This document shows, piece after piece, positions 1 through 9,686 of a stretch of DNA of 64,000 bases. The first letter of the stretch is position 1, and every line of letters begins with the position of its first letter. The DNA comes from Agrostemma githago (Eukaryota; Streptophyta; Magnoliopsida; Caryophyllales; Caryophyllaceae). Where the stretch lies: the NCBI GenBank assembly GCA_958450325.1, contig OY288250.1, positions 42,630,683 through 42,694,682 on the forward strand, given 5' to 3'. The translations under genes and the position numbers were made by a program. The notes below the pieces were generated by a model. The model saw only the letters and a list, made by a program, of their open reading frames with translations. It was not told the origin of the DNA and did no database searches.

Positions 1-1
1 T

Positions 2-3000
2 ACTCTGAACAGTTTGAAGACCTCCGTGGACACCATGGTCGACAAACAGGCCGATATTGAGACCCAATTGACAGAAATGAGGGCCGGTCAAGTGGCTATC
101 GTTGCTCGTTTAGCTGCAGTGGAGCACATGACTCCAAATACCGGGGTCACGGAACCCCTAGCTGAACTAGTTAGCTCAGTTCGCCGATTGGAAGAACAAG
201 TTCACCTAACTGGAAGTAACAATATCCATCGGGAGAATAGCCGGGAGTACTCTCCGGTAAGTGACAAGCTGTCCGCGAACCTGAATCTCACGGGCTTACC
301 CATGTTCGAGGGGGCTGAAGACCCGTTACTACATGTATGGGCCTTCAAGGAGTTCATGGCTATTAAAGGAGTGGACTCTTCTATGTTCAAAAACCTCTTT
401 GTTGCATCTCTGGAGAAACAACCAAAGGCCTGGTACTACAGGCTAGATCCCAAGAAGTTCTCGACATGGGATGATGTGGTTACGGAATTTGCTCGGAACT
501 ATGCTGACAATACCGAGATCCAGACCACAATGCGATCTCTAGAGGTTATGTCCCAAGAACCTAAGGAGGGCTTTACCAAATACCTCCAACGTTGGAGGGC
601 CAAAAGTGTGAAACTGGTCGATATGCCCAGTGAAAAGTCTTTAGTGGAGGCTTTTGTCATGAACCTCCTCCCTTCCTACCGGGTCCACCTCCGGTATGCA
701 TTCATCCCCAATTTCACCACTCTTACTGAAATGGGCATGAGAATTGAGGACGATATAAGACTAGAGAGCCTGACTAAGGCCCCTAGCAAGGGATATCAAG
801 GGGCCTCCTCATCCACTACCAAGCCTCCGGCCGCAACCCGAAGCATCTTCGACACAGTTAATCTCTTGGATGCCTCATCCAAAAGAACTACTCCTCCTAG
901 GGTATTCACTGATATAGGGACTACCTATACATATGCCTTACAAAGGCTATCTTCCAAGGACCTGGTCCAACCGATAGGCCCAACTCCTGAAGTCCCAGTT
1001 GAAAAACGCTCCAAAGGCTACAATGCCCACGCCTATTGCCAATATCATCGGGGCAATGGGCATGATACCAAGAAATGTTGGAAGCTGAAGCATCTGATTC
1101 AGGATTTAATTGAGAGCGGGAAAATACCGTTACCCGGGGACAAGCCAAGCAACAAGGACAACCCCTTTAGCTCTCATGCTATCTTCACCGGTGAAGTGAT
1201 CGACTGTTCTCACCTTATCTCTCCTTTCATCCGACAAATCAATGGAATCTGGTTTGATGATGAGGAAGATGTGTACCTAACCAAAGGGGAAACTGTCCCT
1301 ATCACTCCCGAAGAAATTCGGAGGGCTAAGTCCAAGGCCTTAGCCAGTAACCACCTCACCACCGCCGGTCGTCTTTATTCAGCCACTAGCTCCAAGGACA
1401 TCTCAGTCCCGGCAACCGTCACTGAACTTGCCAGGACGGAAGAGGCCATTGAAGAGCCAAACACCGATACGGCTCTTGTCAAACAATTGAAGAGAACCCG
1501 AGTTGACCTCACTATATGGCAACTCTTGGTTAGCTCACAAGAACACCGAGAGGCACTTACTAAGGCTCTCGATCAGATCAAGGTCGACTCCCAGGTTACC
1601 CCTACTGAAATGGTAGCCACCATTATGCCCTACCTCAAGGGCAAGTCCAAAGAAGAAGGCCCAGTAGTCACCTTCTCAGATGCCGACTTACCACCATTTG
1701 GGGCCTCCCACAGTCTGACCCTATATATCACGGTAATTTGCCGGGGTAAGTACCTACCAATGACCCTAGTCGACGACGGGTCTGCTGTGAATGTCCTCCC
1801 TTTAAGGACTGCCCAAGCCCTCGGCATCACCGAGGCGGACTACATACCAACCGCCCACACTATCCAAGCTTTCGATGGAAGCCCAAAGGCGGTTTCTGGG
1901 GCCGTTAAATTAGCAATTACAACGGCTCCAATTGAAAAAGTGCTAGAATTCCAGGTGATCGATGTCACCTCCTCTTTCAATCTACTCCTAGGAAGGCCTT
2001 GGATTCATGCTGTAAAGGCGGTGTCTTCTACTCTTCACCGGAAGATCAAAATGCCCTTGCAAGACGGCATTATCACCCTAGAAGCAACCCCTATGACTGT
2101 GGCTAGCTGTAACGCCACGGACCGCACCGACCTATGGGGATTCGATTTTGTAGGGATGATTGAAGAAGAATACCTTTTCAGGCCCTATTTCACCACAAGC
2201 ATCGACGCAATGCTGCAGAATTTGGGGTATTTACCGGGGGCTACCTCGAGGCCATATCTTCCAGCTGGGAAGATTATTGAAGTCCTAAATGACGGGGAAT
2301 CTCACTTCGGTTTAGGGTATGCTATAACCCCGAGAAATGTGGTCCGAGCAGGCATTGAGAAAGCTTGCAACATCATCAAGGGTACCTACTTGGGCCCTTA
2401 TAGCCCAAGGTTGGCTGACTATTTCGTCACACCGGTATTCGGGGCTATTCAGGTTGGCCTCTATCAACCAACTATCACATATCCCGAGACTGAACTAGCT
2501 CCGGAATGCAACTACATTCCGGATGACATATTCGCCCTCATCCAATCAGAATCCAAGGAGGGTAATGACAATGTCGAGCCCATGCTGGGGCTCTTATGTG
2601 GGGAAGACAAAGCTATTCCGAACCCCAAGGAAGATCTGGTGAACCTGATCCTTCGAAGCAACAGGTTCGATCCTTCAAAGCTGATCTCGGAGGTCGGTGC
2701 TGATACTGGGAAAAGAGCCTGGAGGAAGACCATCAAGTGGACCGACAGCCAGGGTCGAGTCTACAAGCTGACCACTGGGGAAGGAAACATGCCGGACACT
2801 GATTCCGGGTCTGAGTCTGAGTCTGAGTCAGAGTCTGAGTCTGGGTCTGTATTCGAGTCTAAGGGGTCTGGTGCTAGAGTCCAAACTGTAACCCCCCTCC
2901 CTATAGTCACTACCACTGGAGCCTCGGGTTCTGTCCCGAAAGCGCTCCCAATCCCGCCTCCGACCAATGATCAGATGGCCGCTCTCTTTGAGCTATTTTC

Positions 3001-4729
3001 CAAATTTACCATCAATAATAACGAAAACCGTTCCGCTTATGACTTGTCTTATTTTCAAAATACTCCCAATTTCAAAAATATTTTCTGCAATGACATTGAG
3101 AAACCCGACGAACAGGTATCCTTGCCTCCGCATCTGATCGAGCAGCTAGAACAGAGGGAATCCCGAGACCCGGTAATCGAAGAAACCGAGTCTATCAATG
3201 TGGGAACAACCTTAGAGCCCCAAATGCTTAAGATAGGGTTATCTTTAGGTCCTGAGGAGAGACAACAACTCACAAACCTCCTCCAAGAGTTCAAAGATGT
3301 CTTCGCATGGTCCTACAAGGACATGCCGGCGATAGATCGGGAAATAGCTGAACACCGCATACCCATCAAAGATGGGTGTAAGCCGGTAAAACAGAAGCTT
3401 CGAAGAATGAAGCCCGAATGGTCTCTCAAAGTCAAAGAAGAAGTAGACAAACAATTCAAAGCAGGCTTTATACAAGTGTCTGAATATCCAGACTGGGTTG
3501 CAAACATCGTGCCGGTACCCAAGAAGGACGGCAAGGTGCGGGTATGTGTAGACTTTCGAGACCTTAACAAGGCCAGCCCAAAAGACGATTTTCCGTTACC
3601 ACACATCGACATACTGGTAGACAACACGGCTGATCATGCCCTTCTATCATTTATGGACGGGTATGCCGGGTATAACCAAATCAAGATGGCAGAAGAAGAC
3701 ATGGGTAAAACCACCTTCACCACGCCGTGGGGGACTTATTGTTATACCGTTATGCCGTTTGGGCTCATTAATATCGAAGCCACATATCAACGAACAGCCA
3801 CGACCTTGTTACATGACATGATGCATAAGGAAGTGGAGGTTTATGTCGATGACATGATTGTTAAGTCTAAAAGCCGAGATGGACATGTTGATGCCCTAAG
3901 AAAATTCTTCACCCGATTGCGTAAGTACAACATGAGGTTAAACCCTCAAAAGTGCAGTTTCGGGGTAACATCAGGTAAATTACTGGGCCATATCGTTAGC
4001 CATCGTGGCATCGAGGTCGACGCATCTAAAATCAAAGCCATCACCGAGATGCAACCACCCAAGACCGAAAAAGAAATAAGGGGGTTTCTCGGAAAAGTCC
4101 AATACATCAGCCGATTTATTTCAAAGCTAACCATGGTATGTGAGCCCATTTTCAAGAAGCTGAAGATAGGGGAATGGGTACTATGGGATGATAAATGTCA
4201 GACGGCTTTTGACAGAATCAAGGAGATCCTGTCCGCTCCGCCGGTATTAATGCCACCTCAACCCGGTTTGCCTCTGTCATTATACCTAACGACGACAGAG
4301 ACAGCCATGGGGGCTATGCTGGCCCAGACAGTCGATTCAGAAGAACGGGCTATTTACTACATCGGTAAAAAATTCCTGGAATACGAATGCAAATATACAA
4401 CGCTCGAGAAAACGTGCCTAGCTCTGGTTTGGGCCACTAAAAAGCTCAGACACTACATGCTCAGTCACGAGGTACATGTCCTGTCCAAAATGGATCCAAT
4501 CAAATATTTGTTCGAGAAGCCCATTCTTAATGGAAGAATGTCCAGATGGACTTTAATGCTAGCTGAGTTTGACCTCAAGTTTGTACCGTTAAAAGCCATT
4601 AAAGGTCGGGTGGTAGCCGAGTTCCTCGCCGACAGCCCGATATCTGAAGAGGGCTATACCGATACTTGGGCTTTTCCAGATGAAGACATATTCCACACTG
4701 ATACCGAAACATGGGACTTGTATTTTTGA
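2..4729 (+). CDS. R1 gag-protease-reverse transcriptase polyprotein (5' partial)
   Basis: The frame is open from base 2, so the true ATG lies just outside; R2 shows only seven more N-terminal residues. The order is Gag capsid-like region, a C-H-H-C knuckle (CQYHRGNGHDTKKC), an aspartic protease with VDDGSAVN and LLGRPW, a Ser-Glu repeat, RT with MPFG and YVDDM, and a vestigial Ty3-type RNase H. Translation ends at TGA 4727-4729, exactly where the Asp of the second, archaeal-type RNase H (FDGAS) should be. Differences from R2 include Met for Arg near base 130, Gln for His near 421, Gly for Ser near 2457, Ala for Gly near 3330 and Tyr for Cys near 3743. The enzyme would act in cytoplasmic virus-like particles; this copy cannot make a full polyprotein. 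Confidence 0.9.
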   Translation, partial: TLNSLKTSVDTMVDKQADIETQLTEMRAGQVAIVARLAAVEHMTPNTGVTEPLAELVSSVRRLEEQVHLTGSNNIHRENSREYSPVSDKLSANLNLTGLPMFEGAEDPLLHVWAFKEFMAIKGVDSSMFKNLFVASLEKQPKAWYYRLDPKKFSTWDDVVTEFARNYADNTEIQTTMRSLEVMSQEPKEGFTKYLQRWRAKSVKLVDMPSEKSLVEAFVMNLLPSYRVHLRYAFIPNFTTLTEMGMRIEDDIRLESLTKAPSKGYQGASSSTTKPPAATRSIFDTVNLLDASSKRTTPPRVFTDIGTTYTYALQRLSSKDLVQPIGPTPEVPVEKRSKGYNAHAYCQYHRGNGHDTKKCWKLKHLIQDLIESGKIPLPGDKPSNKDNPFSSHAIFTGEVIDCSHLISPFIRQINGIWFDDEEDVYLTKGETVPITPEEIRRAKSKALASNHLTTAGRLYSATSSKDISVPATVTELARTEEAIEEPNTDTALVKQLKRTRVDLTIWQLLVSSQEHREALTKALDQIKVDSQVTPTEMVATIMPYLKGKSKEEGPVVTFSDADLPPFGASHSLTLYITVICRGKYLPMTLVDDGSAVNVLPLRTAQALGITEADYIPTAHTIQAFDGSPKAVSGAVKLAITTAPIEKVLEFQVIDVTSSFNLLLGRPWIHAVKAVSSTLHRKIKMPLQDGIITLEATPMTVASCNATDRTDLWGFDFVGMIEEEYLFRPYFTTSIDAMLQNLGYLPGATSRPYLPAGKIIEVLNDGESHFGLGYAITPRNVVRAGIEKACNIIKGTYLGPYSPRLADYFVTPVFGAIQVGLYQPTITYPETELAPECNYIPDDIFALIQSESKEGNDNVEPMLGLLCGEDKAIPNPKEDLVNLILRSNRFDPSKLISEVGADTGKRAWRKTIKWTDSQGRVYKLTTGEGNMPDTDSGSESESESESESGSVFESKGSGARVQTVTPLPIVTTTGASGSVPKALPIPPPTNDQMAALFELFSKFTINNNENRSAYDLSYFQNTPNFKNIFCNDIEKPDEQVSLPPHLIEQLEQRESRDPVIEETESINVGTTLEPQMLKIGLSLGPEERQQLTNLLQEFKDVFAWSYKDMPAIDREIAEHRIPIKDGCKPVKQKLRRMKPEWSLKVKEEVDKQFKAGFIQVSEYPDWVANIVPVPKKDGKVRVCVDFRDLNKASPKDDFPLPHIDILVDNTADHALLSFMDGYAGYNQIKMAEEDMGKTTFTTPWGTYCYTVMPFGLINIEATYQRTATTLLHDMMHKEVEVYVDDMIVKSKSRDGHVDALRKFFTRLRKYNMRLNPQKCSFGVTSGKLLGHIVSHRGIEVDASKIKAITEMQPPKTEKEIRGFLGKVQYISRFISKLTMVCEPIFKKLKIGEWVLWDDKCQTAFDRIKEILSAPPVLMPPQPGLPLSLYLTTTETAMGAMLAQTVDSEERAIYYIGKKFLEYECKYTTLEKTCLALVWATKKLRHYMLSHEVHVLSKMDPIKYLFEKPILNGRMSRWTLMLAEFDLKFVPLKAIKGRVVAEFLADSPISEEGYTDTWAFPDEDIFHTDTETWDLYF

Positions 4730-6253
4730 TGGAGCATCCAATTTCATGGGTTCGGAGTCAGTATTCTCCTAATATCACCAAAAGGGGAGCACACACAGTT
4801 ATCCATCAAATTAGACTTTGATGTGACAAACAACGCGGCCGAGTATGAAGCATGCATCCACGGGTTGCAAGCGGCTGTTGATTTGGGAATTACAAATCTC
4901 CGGGTTCACGGGGACTCGTCCCTGGTCATCAATCAAGCCCTTCAAAAATGGAAGACTCGGAACGCCAATATCGTGGCTTACCAAGCACGAGTAAGGGTTC
5001 TAGAGAAACAATTCCAGAAGGTAGAATATATCTATCTCCCACGTGAAGAAAATCAGTTCGCGGACGCACTTTCCAAATTGGCATCCTTACTAAATATCCC
5101 GGAACATATGCCCAGTATGCCAATCTGCGTCGAAAGACGGTCTGAGCCGGCATATGTCAACGCCATTCAAGATATCGAAATCACTGATCCAGAGCCTTGG
5201 TATCAGGCTGTTCTAACCTATTTGACTACGGGAGAATATCCACCAGGAACTGAAAATCGGGCCAAGAAAGCCCTGCGAAGACTGGCCACCCAATTCATTC
5301 GTACGGACGATGGTCAGTTACATAAAAAGACGGCACAGGGGGCTTTGCACCTATGCATCGACAAAACGCAGGCCGAAAAAGTGATGACTGAAGTACACGA
5401 CGGTGAAAACGGTCCGCATATGAACGCCCATATGCTAGCCCGAAAAATCATGAGGCTCGGATACTACTGGAACAGTATGGAGCCGACTGTCAATCATATG
5501 TCAAACACTGCCATAATTGTCAAATTTTCGGTAATGTTCAACACATGCCATCGTCCCTACTGTACACCATGACCTCGCCATGGCCATTTTCGACATGGGG
5601 GATTGACATAATTGGGAAAGTGAACCCTTCCGGGACGGGAGGTCACTGTTTTATTTTGGTAGTTATCGACTATTTCACCAAATGGGTCGAAGCCGAATCA
5701 TACTGTGTCTTGAACGCCAAGTACGTAGCCAAGTTTATTCAGAATAAAATCATATGCCGGTGCGGGATCCCACACGAGTTTATCAGTGATCACGGGACCC
5801 ACTTCCAAGCCGAAACCGCTACTTTGTTAGCAAAATACAAAATCCAGAGACATACATCTTCACCTTACCGTCCCCAAACAAATGGAGCGGTAGAAGCTGC
5901 TAATAAGACAATTCTCACCATACTTAAAAAAGATGGCTGATAATTATCGGGACTGGCCCGACAAAATGCCCTTTACCCTATGGGGATACCGGACATCGAT
6001 TCGTACTGCAACCGGGGCAACTCCATATTATTTAACGTATGGCATGGAGGCAATCCAGCCGGTCGAATGGGAAATACCGTCACTCAGAATTCTACTAGAA
6101 AGCCAAGTACTTGAAGCGGATTGGGTTCAAGCTCGATATGACTCGTTAATTCTCTTGGATGAATGACGGTCTCGGGCTCTCAATAACTTCCAAATATATC
6201 AAAATAGAATCAAGCGCGCCTTTAACAAGAGAGTCAGGCCCGGAAATATCAAA
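4730..6253 (+). pseudogene. R1 archaeal-type RNase H and integrase, broken and truncated
   Basis: After the TGA the reading returns with NNAAEYEA, HGDSSLV and FADALSKL, the RNase H acidic positions, then the integrase zinc-finger histidines. One base is missing before the CHNC half of the finger (around 5482), which shifts the frame. The integrase core continues at 5545-5940 with IDYFTKW, FISDHGTHF and YRPQTNGAVEAAN, the D,D,E positions. A further shift falls in an A-run near 5930, and a TGA at 6164-6166 stands where R3 has an Arg codon. All four lesions are also in R2. The C-terminal GPY region is deleted. Confidence 0.88.
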
Positions 6254-6390
6254 AACGACCTGATACATTCTCGAAATTTGCGCCAAATTCAAAATCAGCC
6301 AAATCAATCCAAAATCAACCCAAAATCAATTCAAAATCAATCACAAGCAATTAAGGCCAATCACGCCTAAAATGTTGCGGCATGATTGAT

Positions 6391-6500
6391 CCACTCGGTC
6401 GAGTGGATTGACCCACTCGATCGAGTGGAGCCTCAAAAAACCGGTCCAGGCTCATTCACGAGGCACTCGACCGAGTGCACTTGTGCCACTCGGTCGAGTG
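6391..6500. promoter_or_regulatory. Palindrome cluster upstream of the Tat LTR TATA box (middle LTR)
   Basis: Four copies of the 12-14 bp palindrome CACTCGRYCGAGTG lie at 6392-6405, 6414-6427, 6464-6477 and 6487-6500. The last ends about 20 bp before the TATA box. The position suggests binding sites for a dimeric factor or a silencing target; that role is inference. Confidence 0.7.
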
Positions 6501-6520
6501 ACCCTATGTCGTGGGTTCCC

Positions 6521-6529
6521 TATAAATAC
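6521..6529 (+). promoter_or_regulatory. TATA box of the middle Tat LTR
   Basis: TATAAATAC is preceded by a GC-richer segment and conserved in the R2 3' LTR (19487) and on the minus strand in the R3 LTR (37563-37570). It is the likely promoter for R2 genomic RNA. Confidence 0.75.
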
Positions 6530-7417
6530 CCGTCAATCCTAAGCATTTCACAACTACACTAAACAACTTGGAGTCACATTTTTCAGCCAACTTTGCACTC
6601 ATCTTACACCACATTCCAGCCATACTTCAACTCTTAGGCATCACCACACTTACACATATTTTCCGAGAGCACAAACTTGTAAAAATCCCACACAAACCGA
6701 GCCATACACAAACACACCATCAACTCCTCCTACGTATCTCGACGTTCCCGTGCCATTGCCGCCATTTGACGAATCGTATCCTGAGTAGCAAGAACATGTA
6801 GGTTGAGGGTGTGACGATTCAACACCGACTTCTCCTTCTTCATCTTTTTTTCTCGTTCCTTTTTATGTACATTTTTATTTATGCTTATAAGTATTATATT
6901 TAGTCGATAGTAACGACATGATTACTAACACTAACATTTTTACTTCTCGCATTTAGTTATCGTTATGTACATTTTATTATAATATTATGTATCGTGTATG
7001 TATATATATATTTCTATATAATAATTTCAAAACTCGGATCCAAGCACGTTTGACTACGATGGTCATTTTTAAGATCCGTTTAATAATACGGTTATGATCA
7101 TTCGTAGTTGAATGCGCATACATCCATTTTTAAGATTGGTGTGGAACCCGTTGACACGAAAATCGACATCATGCAATTCGTAAGGATTAATATTGATGTC
7201 ATGATGTAGAGGGACACAATTTCGTCACCAATCAAATTTTCGGTCTAACAACAACGTTTTTTTTATAAAAATTCCGATAACGGTATTATAATCGTATGCA
7301 TACACGATTATAGTACCGGAAACCAAGTTAAATACAAATCATGCGATATTTGTATTTGATTTGGCAAATCATCGATGTAAAACCCAAAAAACAAACGAGT
7401 CACAACTCGTACAGGGG

Positions 7418-7526
7418 CTACTCGACCGAGTACATAGGCTACTCGATCGAGTAGCACCCAAAAAACTGGGCAGAAACCACGTTTAAAGACGCACTCGACC
7501 GAGTCAGCCGACGACTCGGTCGAGTG
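7418..7526. repeat. Second palindrome cluster in the middle Tat LTR
   Basis: Palindromes of the same family lie at 7418-7432 (CTACTCGACCGAGTA), 7439-7454 (CTACTCGATCGAGTAG), 7492-7505 and 7513-7526. They sit roughly 0.9-1 kb downstream of the TATA box, so they would be in the transcribed part of the LTR. The same set is at 20398-20486 in the R2 3' LTR. Confidence 0.7.
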
Positions 7527-8609
7527 GGTCCTGTAACCCAGAAAACCGAGAGCCTCAACAAACATTTCGAGCCTCGTCTTTTTATGACTCTAGTCATCAC
7601 GTGTAAAGACAATCACGTGACCCTCCTTTCTTCAAAACTCACACATATCACGACACATAAGCAACTTTGATCGACGGTCTCACCATTAATCTTGCGTTGA
7701 CGACTCCGTAGTCGTATCCGACGCATAATTAATTTAGGCTCCAATTTATCGATATGATAAGTTGGGACAAGGCATCGGGATTTGGGATCGGGCTAGCACC
7801 ACCCCTAGGTCCTATATCCCCGTCCTTTGATTAATACATAAAACAATATATATTTAATTGAAGTTAGTCCACCTACACAATTCGCGGTCTAGTTTATACA
7901 CGGGTCCGTTTATAATTATTGCTTGCCATTTCAATTATATATATATTTCGATTATTCTATATTATTGTTCGTTGTATTGTGAATTCCGGGTTGTATTCCG
8001 CCCGTGTAACTTGTAATCGATTTATTATTGCTTTTGCTTTATTTATTTACGTTTTACCGTTTATAAATGAACCCTCGCATGCTAAATCACTTCGACAATA
8101 AATTAGATGCATTAAATTGACGTAGCTCACCTTTAATTCGCATGCTTAGCTAAAACGCTGTTTGCATATCATTTCAACGAATCACTAACGCGCATATTAG
8201 AAAGTCAAACGATGTCTTAGTAGCGGCCGCTATGTGCGGGCGGGGTTGGGTGTCCTTAGTGGGATTCCCAACACGTACCCTCACCCCTTACTCAGAACCT
8301 CGGTTTCCAGATGCCCGAAACCGTTGGCGCACGAGAGTCATTCAATACACGATAACCGGTAGTGACGGTATCGGTATCGCAATGCAAAGGGACGAGCCCA
8401 ATAAACTCTAAAACCGAAATGTGCCATACTTTGTTTATGGTCCATAGCGATATAGAGTGAGCTCGAACGGTTCCGAATAACCACAAAATTCGGTGGCGAC
8501 TCCATTTCGACTTAAATTTCAATTCGATCCATTCTCATATGGAGGTGCATTCGCCTACCCGAACCCGCGCGTGGCCGCGTCGGGGTGGACCTACGTCATG
8601 TCCACAATT

Positions 8610-8627
8610 TGGCGACTCCGCTGGGGA
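8610..8627 (+). other. Primer binding site of R2
   Basis: TGGCGACTCCGCTGGGGA starts three bases after the LTR end. This sequence type is used by Tat/Ogre elements and is usually assigned to tRNA-Arg; the tRNA identity is from memory of the family, not checked here. Confidence 0.8.
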
Positions 8628-9686
8628 TTAACCGATGAGTGCCTAACCATCGGCATCCTCAGGGTGAGACTCGAATAGAAATCGTTTGACGAATACAATA
8701 TGCGTTTTAGTTTTACGGTTCATGCATAACCCCTATTTTCCCGGGCCGGTACTGGTGACCGACGTCCCACTATACCACGACGTATTCCGCCTTCGATACG
8801 CTAAAGGTGTTCATAGTCTATTCGTATGGACTTTGCGGCATGTTCTAAGCTCAACTCGACTTAGGAAGTCCGTCCCGTTTCTCGTCTAGACTATGAGCAC
8901 TGGTATAGACTCTCTATAGACAGATCGAGACTTAGTGTAAAGCATACATGTCGTCGTTATAATGCTTGTGTGACTATGTGCTACTTGGTTTCCGTGTCGT
9001 TTTTCAAAAACCATCATTTTCAAAAGTGCATCTTTTCAAAATATATTCAAATTTCAAAACCCGGGATACATATCGATTTTAGGACTTATGATTTTACTCA
9101 AAATAGCCCACTTTCTAGTCGGTATGCTGCCCAATTCAAAACTCGGAAATATTTTCGAATTTTCAAAACCAAGGCCCGATGCACTTTCCGATTTTCTTGA
9201 AAAAAATCGGGCCTTTCCCCGAGCTTTCTCGGACTTTCCAAAAATAATCCTTTTCAAACCTTCCTCTCCTTAGGACTTCCCGTATTTAGCAGTGTCGGGT
9301 CATGTCATAAGTCGTCAAGGTCTTTAGCATCGAAACTCGGTCGATCTTACATCACGAGTTTCCTCCCTACCCCAGTCCGCCTTATTAGACTAAGGCAAGG
9401 CCCACCTACGTAGGACATACTCCTACAAAGGAGGGCCCGTCTACACATTTGAGTCCAAAGTCTGGGGACGTCTCACATTGACCTTCCTTCAAACAGGATT
9501 CGGCCCACCCGTCGAATCCTAAGGAAAGCCCGTCATCCGCGAGTCACCCGTCTAAAAGTCTCTTTCAAGTCGTTTTAGTCTTTTCCTTGCTCGGGATGTA
9601 CTATTTTGGATCCAAGGTCTGGGTTCAGTTTCTGATTACACGGTGTTCTTACACACAGGCCACCGGCCACCAGACACACCCGCAGA
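8628..9686 (+). other. R2 untranslated leader
   Basis: About 1.06 kb lies between the primer binding site and the gag ATG. It holds several short open frames (for example 8686-8889) without recognisable content, and runs rich in TTTTCAAAA. The long leader would carry packaging and dimerisation signals; I see no specific motif. Confidence 0.6.

Larger units (their letters stand above)
1..6253 (+). mobile_element. R1: left Tat-lineage Ty3/gypsy element, truncated at both ends
   Basis: The internal region of R1 begins before the window, just inside gag, and runs through integrase. It is almost the same base for base as R2 at 9694-15947; I counted about ten substitutions by eye. It stops inside the integrase C-terminus, where it is fused to an LTR interior. 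The aORF, the polypurine tract and the first ~290 bp of the LTR are therefore missing. Lineage is judged from the dual RNase H, the CX2HX4HX4C knuckle and, in the sister copy R2, the aORF and the LTR start TGTAGACACC. Confidence 0.9.
6250..8606 (+). mobile_element. Shared middle LTR of R1/R2, 5'-truncated
   Basis: It aligns with 19215-21566 of the R2 3' LTR, with scattered substitutions and small indels. The first ~290 bp, including TGTAGACACC, are missing because of the deletion that fuses it to R1 integrase. It ends in TGTCCACA, followed at once by a primer binding site, so it acts as the 5' LTR of R2. It contains a TATA box (6521), two clusters of short palindromes and a long AT-rich stretch. 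The open frame at 6568-6801 has no recognisable domain, and I do not call it a gene. Confidence 0.88.

Noticed and set aside
6568..6801. 77-codon frame downstream of the LTR TATA box (also 19534-19779)
   Set aside because: The C-terminus differs between the two LTRs through frameshift, and there is no domain.
6391..7526. Palindrome clusters as a CRISPR-like array
   Set aside because: Spacing is irregular, there are no equal-length spacers and the DNA is a plant LTR.
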